Source of the DNA: Tetrahymena thermophila SB210
Lineage: Eukaryota > Ciliophora > Oligohymenophorea > Hymenostomatida > Tetrahymenidae
DNA: 64,000 nt
Assembly: GCF_000189635.1 (NCBI RefSeq)
Contig: NW_002476534.1
Span: forward strand, 248,001-312,000
Direction of reading: 5' to 3'
Shown: in pieces, positions 50,166 through 63,093 of the stretch
Numbering within the stretch: the first letter of the stretch is position 1
Layout: every line of letters begins with the position of its first letter
Program-made: the position numbers and the translations under genes
Notes under the pieces: model-generated
The model's database searches: none
Seen by the model: the letters and a program-made list of their open reading frames with translations, nothing else
What the model was told of the DNA's origin: nothing

Positions 50166-53100
50166 ATGGATCAACTAATTCCTCTTATCAACGAAATTCA
50201 CGTAAAATACTAATTAAGCTTATAAAATATGGATATTCTTTTCTAAATTTGCGTTTCTATTTAGTAACGAGCTTTGTTTTTATTTTTGAAAATTAAAAAA
50301 TAATAAAAATGAGGTATAATTTTTACCCAAAAATTATGGGGATAATTAGTAGTAGAGATAAGCATTATTTAACAGAATGTAATTTATATTTTTTATATAA
50401 ATAGAATATTTTACACAGAACAAATCTTTCAAATGAACTGAGATTACCTCAGATTGTTGTTATTGGTTCTTAATCATCTGGTAAAAGTTCAGTTTTAGAA
50501 AGCATTATAGGCAAAGATTTCTTGCCTAGAGGTAAAGGAATTGTAACACGTCGTCCTATCGAAATTTAGTTGACTAATATTTCTAGTGGAGAAGAGTATG
50601 CTGAAATATTGGATCGTAAAGGAGAAAAAGTAACAGACATGGAAGTACTGACTAAAATTATAGAAGATGAAACAGAAAAAGTTGCAGGTAAACAAAAAGG
50701 TGTTTCTGGAGTACCTTTAAAAATTAGATTTTATAGTAAAAACGTTGTAGATTTACTTCTAGTTGATCTTCCTGGTATAACAAAGGTAATATTAATTAGC
50801 TTAATCTAAAGTATTTTAAATGTATCAAAATGAAATAGAATCCCGTTGGAGACTAGCCAGCTGATATTGAATAAAAATTGCTTGAAATTGTTAATCCTTA
50901 CATAGCTAATCCAAATTCAATTATTTTGGCTATTTCGAAAGGAACTGATGATTTAGCAAACTCAGAATCTTTGAAGTTGGCAAGAGAATTTGATATTAAT
51001 GGTTAGAGGACAATAGGAGTTATAACATAAATTGATTTATAAGATTTCGAAAGTGAGAATGCCCTAAATGATATTACGAATAAAACATATCCTCTTAGAC
51101 TAGGTATATATTTAAAATAATATGAGTTAAATTCATATAATTAAATTAAACAATTAGGATATGTTGGAGTCGTTATGAGAGGATAAAACTAATTAAAGAC
51201 CAAAACAATCCAAGAGTAGATTGTTGATGAAGCAGCCTTTTTTGAAAATCACAGCGTCTACAGAAAGGTTGCTGATAAAATGGGTATTCCATATCTTATA
51301 AAGACTCTCAATCTAATCTTTATGAACCACATTAAAAAATGCCTGCCAAAAATAAGAGAAAACATTATCAGATTAATTTAGGTAAAATCATAATTTAAAT
51401 AAATAGCATAAATATAAAAAGGATTTTTTATAAAATAAAGATAAAAGAAGATGAGATCAGATAATACGGTGATTTTACATATTTGGAAGATAAAACATCT
51501 AAGGGATATTTGTTACTTAACTTGGTTTCCAAATTTGCTAACAATTTTAATGACTTGATTCGTAATTTTTTGATATTTTCAATTATCATTTTTAAAAAAC
51601 ATTATCCATAATAAATTTAAATGAGAGTATAAAATTTATAAATTGAAATAAAATAATTTTAAAATATAAACTTCAAAATTAACTAATTAAATAGAAATTG
51701 ATTTGCTTGAAATTATCAAATTAAATTTTCAAAAGCATAACCAAAAAAAAGATAAATATAATATGAGTGAGGTGATTTATTAAATAAGTTTAATAAGGAA
51801 CAATAGTTCATTTTATTAATAAAAATAAAATATAATTTTTTTTAGGTTTATTGAAATTAAAATAAATAAATAAATAAATAATATCTTATTTAAACTAAAT
51901 AAAGATGGTAAGTATCTAAAGTCAAATAATGATGAACTTATTGGTGGAGCAAGAATAAATTATATATTCAATAATATCTTTAAAAAATGTGTGCTTGAAG
52001 TTGATCCTTTTGATTAGCTTTCAGATGAAGATATTAGAACTGCTATCAAATCTTCTAACGGTATAAGATCCTCTCTTTTTGTTCCAGAAGGGGCATTTGA
52101 AAATTTAGTTAAACAATAGGTATCTCGTTTATACTCACCCTCTATTTAGTGTTCTCACCTTGTTTACGAAGGTAATTTATTATTTTAGTATTTAAAATGT
52201 TTTATAATTTTTAAATAATAAATATAATTAGAATTAAGGAGAGTAATAAACTTAATTAACATTCCAGAAATAGAAAGATTCGATAATCTTAGTAATAAGG
52301 TAAAGTTTGCTTATATATTTAACAAATTATTCATCACATATATTTAATTTTAGATTTTTGAAGTCATGGAAGATGTTCTCAGCAGATGCCTTACCCCAAC
52401 TGATTAAATGATTAAAAATTTGATCGAAATAGAATTAGGATATATTAACACAAATCATCCTGATTTTGTTGGAGGAATGAGTTTAATATAAACTCAGTCT
52501 GATAACATGATAGTAAATGAAGAAAAAGCAGTTCAAAAATCTAACAATGGTTAACAAAATCAAGATAAAAACAAATAAAATAATGTAAATTCTTCGAAAA
52601 TTGAAGAGGAATCTGAAGAATCTGAGAGTTTTTGGTCTTGGCTTCCTTTCTAAAAATCAAATAAGCAAACAGAAATGCTTGATAGCAAGTTGAAAATGAT
52701 GAACTTAAAGAAAAAGAATGAGGTAAATAACAATTAATTTACTGCTGTTTATCATGAAATTAATATTAAAATAGGATCTTAAAAGCTAAAATTCTCTTAG
52801 TGAAACATAAAGTATTCCAGACCAATAAAGAAAAAGAAATTACGATATCAATAAAGAATTAAATTTAGATTATTCTATCACTAATTTTGGAATGTATATC
52901 CCTCGTTAAAATCTCCCACCAGTAATTAATAGAATTTTATTTTTAAAATGTAAATTAACTCTTTTATTATTATAATAAATCAAGGTTCCTAATGTGATCA
53001 GAGTTTCTGAAAAGCCATCAAAAAAAGAAGCAACTTAAACCGATATGATTAAGAGTCTTATCGTTTCATACTTTAACGTTGTTAAGAAAAATATTAATGA

Positions 53101-53372
53101 TTCAATTCCCAAAACAATTATCAGCTTTTTGGTCAACAGAGTAAAACAGATAGAATAGTATTTTATGATTTATTAATTTATTAATTAATTAAAAAAAGGC
53201 ATTAAATATTTGTGAAAGAGAGCTAGTTAACTCAATCTATCACGAAGAGTTATTTGATAACTTGCTTTCTGAAAATACTTACATCTTGCAAAACAGAGAA
53301 GAAACAAAATAATAATTGAAGGTATTGAGACAGTGCATGAATGTTATAAACGATTTAGATGCTAAATTTTGA
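50166..53372 (+). CDS. dynamin-related GTPase
   Basis: Large membrane-remodelling GTPase, 735 residues, eleven exons: 50166-50201, 50405-50785, 50839-51103, 51158-51381, 51441-51561, 51905-52171, 52232-52299, 52354-52722, 52775-52921, 52985-53140, 53209 corrected to 53199-53372. All phases agree. GTPase domain ~1-300: P-loop GSQSSGKSS (33-41), TRRP switch, DLPG, then T-Q-I-D (202-205) where the family has T-K-x-D. Middle/stalk domain: [24 protein letters not shown] charged Asn/Gln-rich insert (~445-560) stands where dynamins carry a PH domain. GTPase effector domain at the C-terminus. No PH or proline-rich domain, as in Drp1-type proteins. Tetrahymena has several such proteins; I cannot say which this is. 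It may act in fission of mitochondria, endocytic vesicles or nuclear membranes. Confidence 0.92.
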
Positions 53373-53975
53373 TCAATATAAAATCCTTAAATAAATTATT
53401 TTATCAGTTTATAAGATTATCTCCCTCTTTCAAATATTAAATTTAATTAGTATTGCAATTCACTAAAGAATCTGAGTACATTTGTTGACTTAAAAAGAAA
53501 ATAAATATTAATTAAGAACTACTTCTATAAAAAATAAGTCACAATTAATTAATTAAAAAATGAAAAATAATAAATAATTTATCAACTTATAAATAAACAT
53601 TTAAAAAAATAAAAATAGAAAATTCTACCTAGCTTCAAATCTGTCTAACATCTTTTGTAAATAATAAATAAATAAATACATCGATATCTATCTATTTTGG
53701 AACATCTATTTATATTATATATATTTCAATTATATTTGGTGTTTAAATAATCAATCAAATAGCAAACAAATTAGATATTTTTGAATTAAATTATACACTT
53801 GATTTGTAATTAATTTATTATTTATGGTATTTCTTCAATTAGTTTTTTTCTATTCACTTATCAATTGTAATCTTATTAAAGTTTCTATTATTAAATAATT
53901 TTATTGTTACTGTAAGTGCTATTATAGTAATTTTTTGCAATAAGAATTGTAATAATTTAGATTATTTGTAGATAA
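53373..53975. other. intergenic, A+T-rich
   Basis: 600 nt between two plus-strand genes, containing a short ATAA run near 53661-53677. No gene is seen; it must hold the LMBRD2-like promoter. Confidence 0.5.
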
Positions 53976-56757
53976 ATGAAATAGCAACAAGCAATTTAAA
54001 TATTTCAATCGCTTATCAAGAAAAGAAAAAATGTCAATTATATTATTTCGTCAGTCACTTTTTTGATTGTCATATTGTCTTTGACAATAGCTTAGAATTA
54101 TTAATCTTACATCGCTTCTTCAGTCATTTGTAAGTAGTATTATATTTTGCTCTTTCTAATATAACAAAGCTAATTTTTAAACTAGTAAGTTTCTCAGGTA
54201 GCTTGATTATGCTTGTTAGCTTTTGTTCAATTCAAAGCTTTGAGTGGGATACATACCTTACTGTTTTTTTGGGTTACTTTATTTCTTTTAGCACAATGTA
54301 AAACAATTACAATTAAAATAGTTTTTATGCAAGCTATTAAAATTTATTTATTTTTAAAGTTGTATAATTCCCTTAGATGCTGCTCTTATTACTTATGATA
54401 AAAACAGTAGAAACATAAATTTGTCTAAAATAGATTCTTCTACTGATAGTTTTAAGACTTACTGGATTGTGATATATTGGACCATATTTTTTTTATCTAA
54501 TTTAGTCTATACTTTATAGTCTTTTTTCCACAATAATGGCTACATAGGTTTTAAGCAAAAAATGAGAGCTGCATTTAAAGTAGATTAAAAATTTAAGATT
54601 GAAATGAAATATTTTTAAAAAAATTTTTTAAATAGTAATTTTTTAAGCTAGTAATTGCTTGTGTTGCTCTCTTTATAATCCTTTCTATAATATGTTTATT
54701 TTGGTTTAAGATCAAAGGCTTTGATAATATATTAGTAAAATAAATAAATAGAAATTTTTTTAAGTCTAAAAGTAAAAATTTTAATTCAATAGGCCGTGAT
54801 AGTTGTTATCTCGAATGTATATGGTATTAGTGTCTTAGCTTTCTTGTTTGGGTATGGATTAGTAAAAGTTCCCTTCTACTTATGGAATAAGTCCTAAAGA
54901 GAAGATTATTTAATAGAGCTATTGTGCAAAACTCATGAACTCTTTAAAGAATATTAATCCTCTTACGTATTTTAATGCTAAATTAATTATAAAAGAATAA
55001 AATCAATTTTTTTATCTTAATCAGTGGAAATATTCAGATATCTGCTATATATCTTCAAGTTATCAAAAAAAAATAGCAAATATACCTATTTATTTAGATT
55101 ATCTTAAGTTAATTTAAAAAGAAACACCTAATCTTAACGAACCTATTGGCTATAGGTTTTAAAAAAATATTCTCTATAAACCAGATGAAAAGATTACAGA
55201 ATTTGTTATAAAGCTTAAAACTAATGGACAAGTAAGTATGCTAAAAATGATTCATAATTTAAAGTAAATACTTTTTAAAATATAACAGATTAGTGAATAA
55301 GTGCTGGCTAGCTTAAGGCAAGAAATCAGAATAAGAAAATTCAATTATGAAAGGCATATTTAAAAATGGAAGAGAGTAAAATAGTTTCTTGTTTCATTAA
55401 AAAAAAACTCCTATGATAATTTTACTTTTTTATATTTATTTATTTAATAACTTTTGATATAGATATCGACAAGTGTATTTTCAATAATCACGAAAGAAAG
55501 CATTGAAGAAATTGATTAAAGTTTAAACATTCCTCGCTCATCTACATCTGTCTCTTCAAGAAACTCAAGCAGAGAAGAAGTACACTAAAATGCAAAACCT
55601 GTGAAGGTAAAAGCGATAAAAATGAATATTTTTCTAAGTGCTGGATTTAAGCTGGCTGCAATAATAGCAGGCCTATTTTCAATATTAATTATTTTCTGTG
55701 AAGCTACTATTGTTTTTGGAAGCTAAAATAAGGCGTTGGCATTTTATTAGGTAAAAACATATTTGCTTATTTATTTAGTATATTAAAAGTGTTTTATGAA
55801 AAATAAAATAGATGATAAAAAGTACAAATAACATTCCAGGGATAATATCTTTGATTATCTTAGTGCTGCTTTATGTGATATTTTGCACCTACTTTGCACT
55901 AGGGAAGCTAAAAGTTTTTGGCTCATTTGAATTATTCATTTATTTTACTCATAGAGATGTTTTTATTTAGAACTTATCAATGTGCTTATTTTTGACTGTA
56001 TTTAGATTTAAAAGTTTTCATATCTAATTTAAAAAATTATTTTTATTAACAGTTTCCTATATGCTATAATGTCATGCTCTTATTTGGCATTATTGATTAA
56101 AATACTGAAGATGATGGAAAAGTATATTAATCAGGATTTGATAAATTTTATGATCCAATGAAAGAAATCCCCTTTTTTGGTTATTACTATAATGCAGTTG
56201 TATGTTTCCTAATATCTGTAATAGCAATAGTTTCTTCCTTTAAAAAAACTCAAAAGCTTATCCAAAAATTTTCTTAAAACAAAATTCAAATGCAAACTGA
56301 AATAGAAGAAGATTTAATTTTAAAAGGTGAATTATATATACTTCAGGAATGGCAGAGAAAAAAGCAAGCAGAGTAAATTTAAGAAATTAAAGATTCAACT
56401 GAATTAGATTTACCTCAAGATAAATAATAATTTGAAGAACTTGGCTAAAATGTTCGTATATCTGTTTCCCAATATTAACAAAAAGATTCAAACAACAATT
56501 CAGAAGATAAAAAAAGTGATGAAAATGTATTTAGAAAAGTGTCAAATTTTTTTAAAAGAATAAGTACAAGTTCCAAAAAAGAAAAGACTGAATAAGATGC
56601 AAATTAATCTGAAAAACCTTCTGATAACTAAGAGTTATCAGTAAATGACCAATAAAATTCTTAATCCTAATCTATTAATATAAGCATGAACTTATCAGAA
56701 AACGATATTTAAAACTAAAATACCAAAAAACTCTCAAAAAATCTAACTAAAAAGTGA
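53976..56757 (+). CDS. LMBR1-domain membrane protein, LMBRD2-like
   Basis: Polytopic membrane protein of 739 residues in the LMBR1 family. Exons: 53976-54129, 54186-54297, 54360-54579, 54648-54734, 54793-54966, 55025-55231, 55289-55375, 55463-55750, 55812-55997, 56053-56757; all phases agree. Hydrophobic segments occur at the N-terminus, in exons 2-5 and in exons 8-10. Diagnostic stretches: SFKTYWIVIYWTIFF in exon 3, SNVYGISVLAFLFGYGLVKVP with YLWNKS in exon 5 (LMBR1 core, compare L-G-Y-G-L-V-E-I-P), ERHIQKWKR in exon 7, FPICYNVMLLFG in exon 10. The cytosolic tail (~150 residues) is Gln/Ser/Lys-rich. The 87-nt intron 55376-55462 is in frame and stop-free, so its retention would add 29 residues. 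LMBRD2 is linked to receptor signalling in animals; the role here is unknown. Confidence 0.88.
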
Positions 56758-57452
56758 ATTTTTAACAAAAATTCTTAAAAAAGAGAAACGTTTAATATTA
56801 CAAGTAAATAATTATCACATAAATGTTTATTGTAACAAATTTAAAAGATTATTAAATAGATCAAATAACTTCTTTAAATATTTAAAATAAAATTTATTAA
56901 ATTTAATTTCTTTTTTTTTAAATAAAGAGTTAAAAAAAATATAGTTTAAAAATTATAAAGTAAAAATAAAGCTTATTGCTTGAATGATTATAAAGATTTA
57001 GAATTACTGTATTTTTTTTATAATTTAAAATTATATTATCAAAAAAAAAAAGAAAGCGGTTTATTTTTAAAAAAAATTTAAGAAAAAAATGCCTTAATTA
57101 AAGTATGCCTTAATTAACGAGCATTTACTGTATTTTAAAAAGTTATAATCTACATACAAATAAATATATATTAAATAAAAATAATTAAATAAATTAATAA
57201 ATTATGCAAATAAATAATTTATTCTTTCTTTTTTTCATAAAAAAGTTATGATATCATTTTTGAAATAGTTTATTATGATATTTAGTTATCCTTAATTTCA
57301 TTTGATTTCTGATTTATTTTAAAGATATTTTGTTGTCTATATAATTAAGCATTATGTATAAGAGAATAGCTAGCTATTTATTTTCATGCTTAAATTATAT
57401 TTTAGAAAAATTAATAAGTTTTTAAATTGATCTACTAACCAATATGTTTTGT
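56758..57452. other. intergenic between convergent genes
   Basis: 695 nt of A+T-rich 3' flanks of the LMBRD2-like (+) and prominin-like (-) genes. No gene is seen. Confidence 0.5.
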
Positions 57453-60400
57453 TCAATTTTTATAGTACTCCATTTCAATATCTTTAGTTACCTCATTTTA
57501 TTATGTGATTGTTATATTTTATGGCATTGAGGTATCTTAAAAATTAGGTAAACTTTCTTAGTATTGAAAATTAGTAAATGATGATGTTTTGGGTAAATAT
57601 TTTTTATTATATGTAGATTAATTTATTAGATAGCTTTTGAGCATAGAGGAGTTTACTATACTTGTATTTTAGATTTCTTAAACTTGCTTTTTAGGGGTAG
57701 CAATAGTATTACTTTATTAAAGTAGAGGTTTATTTGTTTTATTCTCATCTGTATTTATAGGTTTTTCCTATATCTATCCATCAAGGTAGGCCCAATACTA
57801 TAATCTACTCATAGAAAAATACATTAAGGTTAATCCAGTTATCATCCCTACAAATGTAGATATGGTCCACCAGTCTAAAGCATATAAATCAAACAAGAAT
57901 TAATTAGTAAGAAACCTATTCATCTACTTTAAATCATCGCCAAATGCTGTGCACTAAAGATTTGAGTACATGCCTGTATTACTATCTGAAACAAGCAAGA
58001 TTTGAGCTTCCAGATTCTAAGTGTATACGCCTTTAACGTTTACATAAAATAATTTATAATACTGCTAATATAAATCTATGAAATCAGATTAAACAAGTTT
58101 CAATGTTTGTTTGACTTACTGAATTTGATATCCAGATTAAGACCTAATTTTATCAAAATAAATTTGTATTATAAATATAGAAATACTAAATTAATTTATT
58201 ACGCATAATTTATCAGCTGTTAAATATAATTTTATTGGGAGCATTACTTAAGCTTTTAGCATTATGGACTTTGATCAATTGAGTCAACATTTTTTAATCT
58301 AGCTGCATAATCTAAATTGTTTACTTAAGTAGTTTATAAGTTATTGTCGAGTGTATTCATAGCAATTAAAATACAATTCTAAGTACTCAAATTTTAATTT
58401 TCTTGACCTTAACTCAATATAAACCTTTTTACTCCATCTGCGTAGCACTAAGAACTTGTAAAGACAAATGTATCACTTAAAAGTACTTACTTGCAGCTAA
58501 CTATGTCAGTTGGCTAAGTAGAATCGCATATACATTAATTTTTGTTGATGCAATTGTTCAATAATTAGAGAGTGCTACTAGATTAGTTTGGCACTAAAGA
58601 TCCTATGTTGTTAATGTAATTTGCACAGTCTTATATTTAATTTGTGATAGCTAAATTAGGGATTTTTAATCCTCCGAAGGACTAGTCTAGCTATTAGATA
58701 TACAATGTTATACTATTTACTTATGTTAAGTAATCCCTAAGCCCGAATACATCTATCATTGAAGTATTACTCCCAAAAACACAGTCTTGCAAGTATTTAG
58801 CAGCACTAGGATCTAAAAAGTCATATAATTAAAATATAATATAAAAAAAATTTATAAATAAATAAATACCTAGTAAATATTGCATAGAGGTAAATGTTGC
58901 TTAGTCTGTTGTAAAGCTATTAAATGAAAGGGAGGCTTCATAAAATACTATTGTTAAAGTATAAATAACTCCAGAGCCAAAAAAACCTATGATAGCTAGT
59001 AAAGAGGTAAAGGACCAAACAAAGTTAACAAATGGTTCAAGACATTTTATTTTGTTAACATAAATAATAATAAAGCTAATAAACGTAAAAAGACAGCAAA
59101 ATAGCAAAATTCCTAAAATGACATACATAGATACTCGGTACCAGAAAAAAAAATTATAACCCTATAATTAAATACAAAATTAATTGTTATTTTAAAAAAA
59201 TTAACTGAATATTTAAAAAAAGGATGAAATTTTAATTTTTAATAAAAATTACTTTTTCAAACTGACTGCTAACGTGTGATTGAGCTTATTACATTAAGAC
59301 TGTGAATTGGTCAATTTAAGTTTTTTTTTATTATATAAATTATGTGTTTTGTGCAGAGTTGTTATCAAGATTAGTTGCAGTACTTTATAGAGAGTTTAAG
59401 TTATCTGATATTTTAGCTATTATTTACTGAAAATCGTTTAAAACTAGGCTTTGGATGTTATTAAATCCTTGAGCTTCAAGTGTCTTTTTAAAAAATAATT
59501 GTTTATTAATAAGATAAATTAATTGTTTTATTAATTGTTTACAATATATGAATCTAAATTTAGTTTTTTGCCAACACTAGAAGGGTCAGGTATTTAAACA
59601 TTTTTAAATGAATCGAACATAGTATTTATTTCATTTTATAGCTTTTATTTCAAATCATCACTTGCCTGAGATTTAGAAGGTATAAAACCTTTAATTTAAG
59701 AAGCAATTTAACTTTACACTGTAACAAGATTGTTAGTTAATTAATTTATGCCAATCCAATTTTTAGCCGATGGATCTCCGTTAAGAAAATGGTCAAACAA
59801 TAAATAACCTTAACAGTGTAGTTACTAGTAATCTATTTTCATTTGATGTTATTTTTAATATTTGAAAAAATAAATATTTATTAAAGGGAATAAATTAAAA
59901 TGAAAAAGTTTATATTTACTTCTAACATACTTATAAGTTTATTAAATTAATTTATAAATAAATAATTTTATTACCTTAGAATGTGTATTCAAGCTAAATA
60001 ATACTAACAGTAGCACTCATAATGCATAAAACTAAAAAAACAATTGTTAGGAGCATATACCAAAATATAGATCGTTTTGTATAAGGATTACGATACAGAT
60101 CTCTTTTGCAGCATCTGCAGCAGCTTTTAAAAATTATTTAGCTGAGACAACCTATCCAAGTAAAAAAGCAAAGTACACTTACTAAAAAAAATGGTAAAAT
60201 CATAGGGACTAAACTAACTAAATATGAGTCCCAATCATCCTTTTTTTTAAAAAAATAAAAATAAATTTTACAAATTTTTTATACACAAAAATTTTACATT
60301 TGAACCTGATTGCAAAGGTGTAATCATTTTATTTACAGGCCTTACCTATTTTAAATAAGAAAGAGCATTATCAGTACCTTTTGTCTTAACTGAGCCATCG

Positions 60401-60597
60401 TTAATATCATAATTAATAAATTGACATGCTTCAATCCCAGAAGATGATAATAATATGCGCTTTTTACTACTTTTATCACTAATTTGATTTTAATCTTCAT
60501 AAGATTAAATAAAATGGATTACCAGTCCAAAAATTGCTGATAATAAAAACAAGATAAATGCCTTTTTAATAATTTTATTTGTTTATTTCTTTTTCAT
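57453..60597 (-). CDS. prominin-like pentaspan membrane glycoprotein
   Basis: 877 residues in seven exons: 60597-60298, 60239-59975, 59832-59543, 59483-59253, 59161-58870, 58812-58248, 58143-57453. All phases agree. Layout: N-terminal signal/anchor (AFILFLLSAIFGLVIHFI), TM near 110-130, a short Cys-rich cytosolic loop (SCCRCCKRD), TM near 150-175, a large loop with coiled coils (~185-360), two TMs in exon 5, a second large Cys-containing loop (~460-720), a last TM (WWTISTFVGMITGLTLMYF), and a Gln/Lys-rich tail. Signal, TM, Cys-rich loop, TM, big loop, two TMs, big loop, TM and tail, at ~870 residues, is the prominin plan (animal prominin-1 is ~865). Prominins sit on membrane protrusions such as microvilli and cilia. 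I infer the family from topology and the Cys-rich loop. Confidence 0.8.
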
Positions 60598-61836
60598 TTT
60601 TCAACTTTATCTTATTAGCTTAATTTATAGAAAATTAGATTTTATCAATTCTACAAAAAATATACAAAAATATCGCTTCAAATTTTGATCACAAAATATT
60701 ATTTTATTAATGCAAACGATCGATCGATTGATCTATTATTTATGGTTTATGCATTTAATATTTAACAGTATTTCTAAAATAGTAATATAAATCGAAACCA
60801 AGTAAAAGTATTTGCTTATCAATTTTAAATTAATTATTTTTTTCTTTGATTTATTTAGAATATTTTTTGTTTATTTTATTCATTTTTCATATTTAAATTT
60901 TATCACTCAAACAACAATATTTAAGCAACAAAACTATTCAAAATTTAAATAAAATAATTATTTTAACAATTTTAAGATAGATTTACTATATATTTACTAT
61001 TATATACTGAACTTTAAATTAACCTATTATCTTTCAATTAGTAAGAAAAATAAATTAGTTTCCCTCCTAAATCAATAGTACTTACGGTAGTATCTGATAG
61101 AATTATAAAAAAATATTTTATAGAAAATATGATAAAAGTAAAAATCTCAGAATGATAATTTCTTGTTTATGTTGTAAAAAAATATAATTTCAAATTAGAA
61201 TATTTACATTTTTTAGTAATTTAGAGTAATGTAACTATATAATTAGATTAATGTTGCTTACTTACTTACTCACTTCTTTAATAAAAAAAAATTGATTTAA
61301 TTCTAAATTTCATTTTTAATATGTTTAAGAGACTCGACTTATTAAACTCTTTATTCATTTTATTTGATAAAATCTTTTTTTAATAATTTTTTGCAAAAAT
61401 TTAATATTGAATATTACTGTTTTATTTGTGAGGAATTTTGATAATATTTGACGTTTTTTGTTTTTTGAATAATATAATTTTCCCAAAAAAAATAAAAAAC
61501 AATAGAAATAGTTATTATATGTATTTATAAATAGATTTATCATTCACAAATATGTAATTTAAGCAGAAATTGTTAAAAATTAGAAATAAAAATACACATC
61601 TATTTTTTGATTGTGATATATAAAATCTACTAGAATTGCTTAGTTTATTTCTTGCTTGCTTGCTTGATTGCTTTTTTGTTTTAAATATTTTAAATGAATT
61701 ATAAATTTTTGGTAATTTCATGTATTATTTTCTAAGTTAAACTATAATTTCGAGCTTAAGTGAATCAATCTAGTTTATATTTTTTATTTTAGATTCAATG
61801 TTATAATTGTTGCTGTGGAAAGTTAAAATGCTTAAA
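60598..61836. other. intergenic, A+T-rich
   Basis: 1.24 kb between two minus-strand genes: promoter of the prominin-like gene and 3' flank of uL29m. A CTTG microsatellite is at about 61652-61667. Standard-code ORFs near 61355 and 61515 lack coding character. Confidence 0.5.
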
Positions 61837-63093
61837 TCAAATCTTTCCAGTAGATTCCTTTGTGATACGAGAAAGGAGGTTATCGTGAGCTACCTTTTGG
61901 GCAAAAACATTTAATTCTTTAAGGAATTCAGACTTAGCATCTCTGGCACGTCTAGCATTAATGAAGTTGAGAACAACTCTACGTTATTTCATGTTAAGCA
62001 TTTTCCAGTTTTTAACGTGAGAGCGAAGAACTTCTTCTTAAGAGATTTTAACACGACCTTCTTCTAATTGTTTAAGGAAACCAGAAGAGAAAGATCTTAT
62101 AACGCTATTTTCATCTTCTACCTCTTAATTGGCATCAACCAACTTTTTATTCTTATAATCATACTTTTCTTCCAATTCCTACTTTAATTAAGCTCTAGAC
62201 TACTCAATTTCAGCAGCTTGCTTAATATAATCGGTATTATCAATACCTCTCTTTAAATCACGATACTTAGCACGTAAAACCTTTTGAGTCAATTCAGGAA
62301 CATAAGCTTAGTATTTATTCTTTTCTTATTCTTCCTATAAAAGCTTTTCATATTGTTCGCGTTACTTAGCAACATATTCTTCTTCAAGGTGCTTTCTATA
62401 ATTTTCTCTAATTTACTTTCTTTCATTTACGACAGTTAGCAATCTAGCCATGGAGCGTTTAACCTTGCCGAGTCTTCCTTATTAACCAATCTTATCATAG
62501 ACTTTAAACTTATATTGATTATCTGATTTCAATGCATTCTTTTCTCTCAATAAAACATACCTTATTTATTTATATATTTTTTAAAAATCAAACCCTTCAA
62601 TCAAACTATATTTAATTCTATGCTAATTTCATAATGCTATAATTTTTTGCCATTTGTTTGTATATTTCTCATTTTATAACAATGAAATATTAAATTACCA
62701 CAACTTATGAAGTTCTTCATTTGATTTAAATCTCAATTCAGCAGCATACCAAGCTCTACCTAAATAAAAAATTAAATTTATTTTCAATAAAATATTTAAT
62801 AACTGATTAAATGTAAATATTTTAGCTTTCTTTGTATCTAATCGAAGAAGCATGAAATGCAATTAAAGAAAATTATTTTTTATGATGAAATTGCTATTAT
62901 ACTTGTTTCATTTATTTAATTATAATTTAACTTATTTAAACAACGAAGCAATACCTGAAGCGACTTTTTGGTTCTTTTCATCAGCTTGCTTTTTATTGAG
63001 AAGATCAGTGAATGCAGCAAGCTATGTATTAGATCTGGTTGCTTAGAAAGATGTTTTAATAGAATTAAAAGTCTACCTAAATAAGAAATTCAT
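61837..63093 (-). CDS. MRPL47: mitochondrial large-subunit ribosomal protein uL29m (MRPL47)
   Basis: Mitoribosomal protein at the exit-tunnel side of the large subunit. 307 residues in three exons: 63093-62955, 62759-62699, 62560-61837. All phases agree. The N-terminus (MNFLFRQTFNSIKTSFQATR) is basic and Ser/Thr-rich, fitting a mitochondrial presequence. The family core spans the exon 1-3 joins: G-R-A-W-Y-A-A-E-L-R, K-S-N-E-E-L-H-K-L-W-Y-V-L-L-R-E-K-N, followed by the GRLGKVKRSMARLLTVVNER block. The remaining ~190 residues are a long charged helical extension, longer than in bacteria, as usual for MRPL47. Exon 3 has good coding bias with TAA/TAG glutamines. Confidence 0.93.

Noticed and set aside
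50495-50695. Minus-strand ORF opposite the dynamin GTPase domain
   Set aside because: It is a shadow of dynamin exon 2.
55376-55462. Reading this LMBRD2-like segment as exon
   Set aside because: Its base composition and canonical ends match introns and the joined protein fits the family without it. It is kept as a finding because retention stays in frame.
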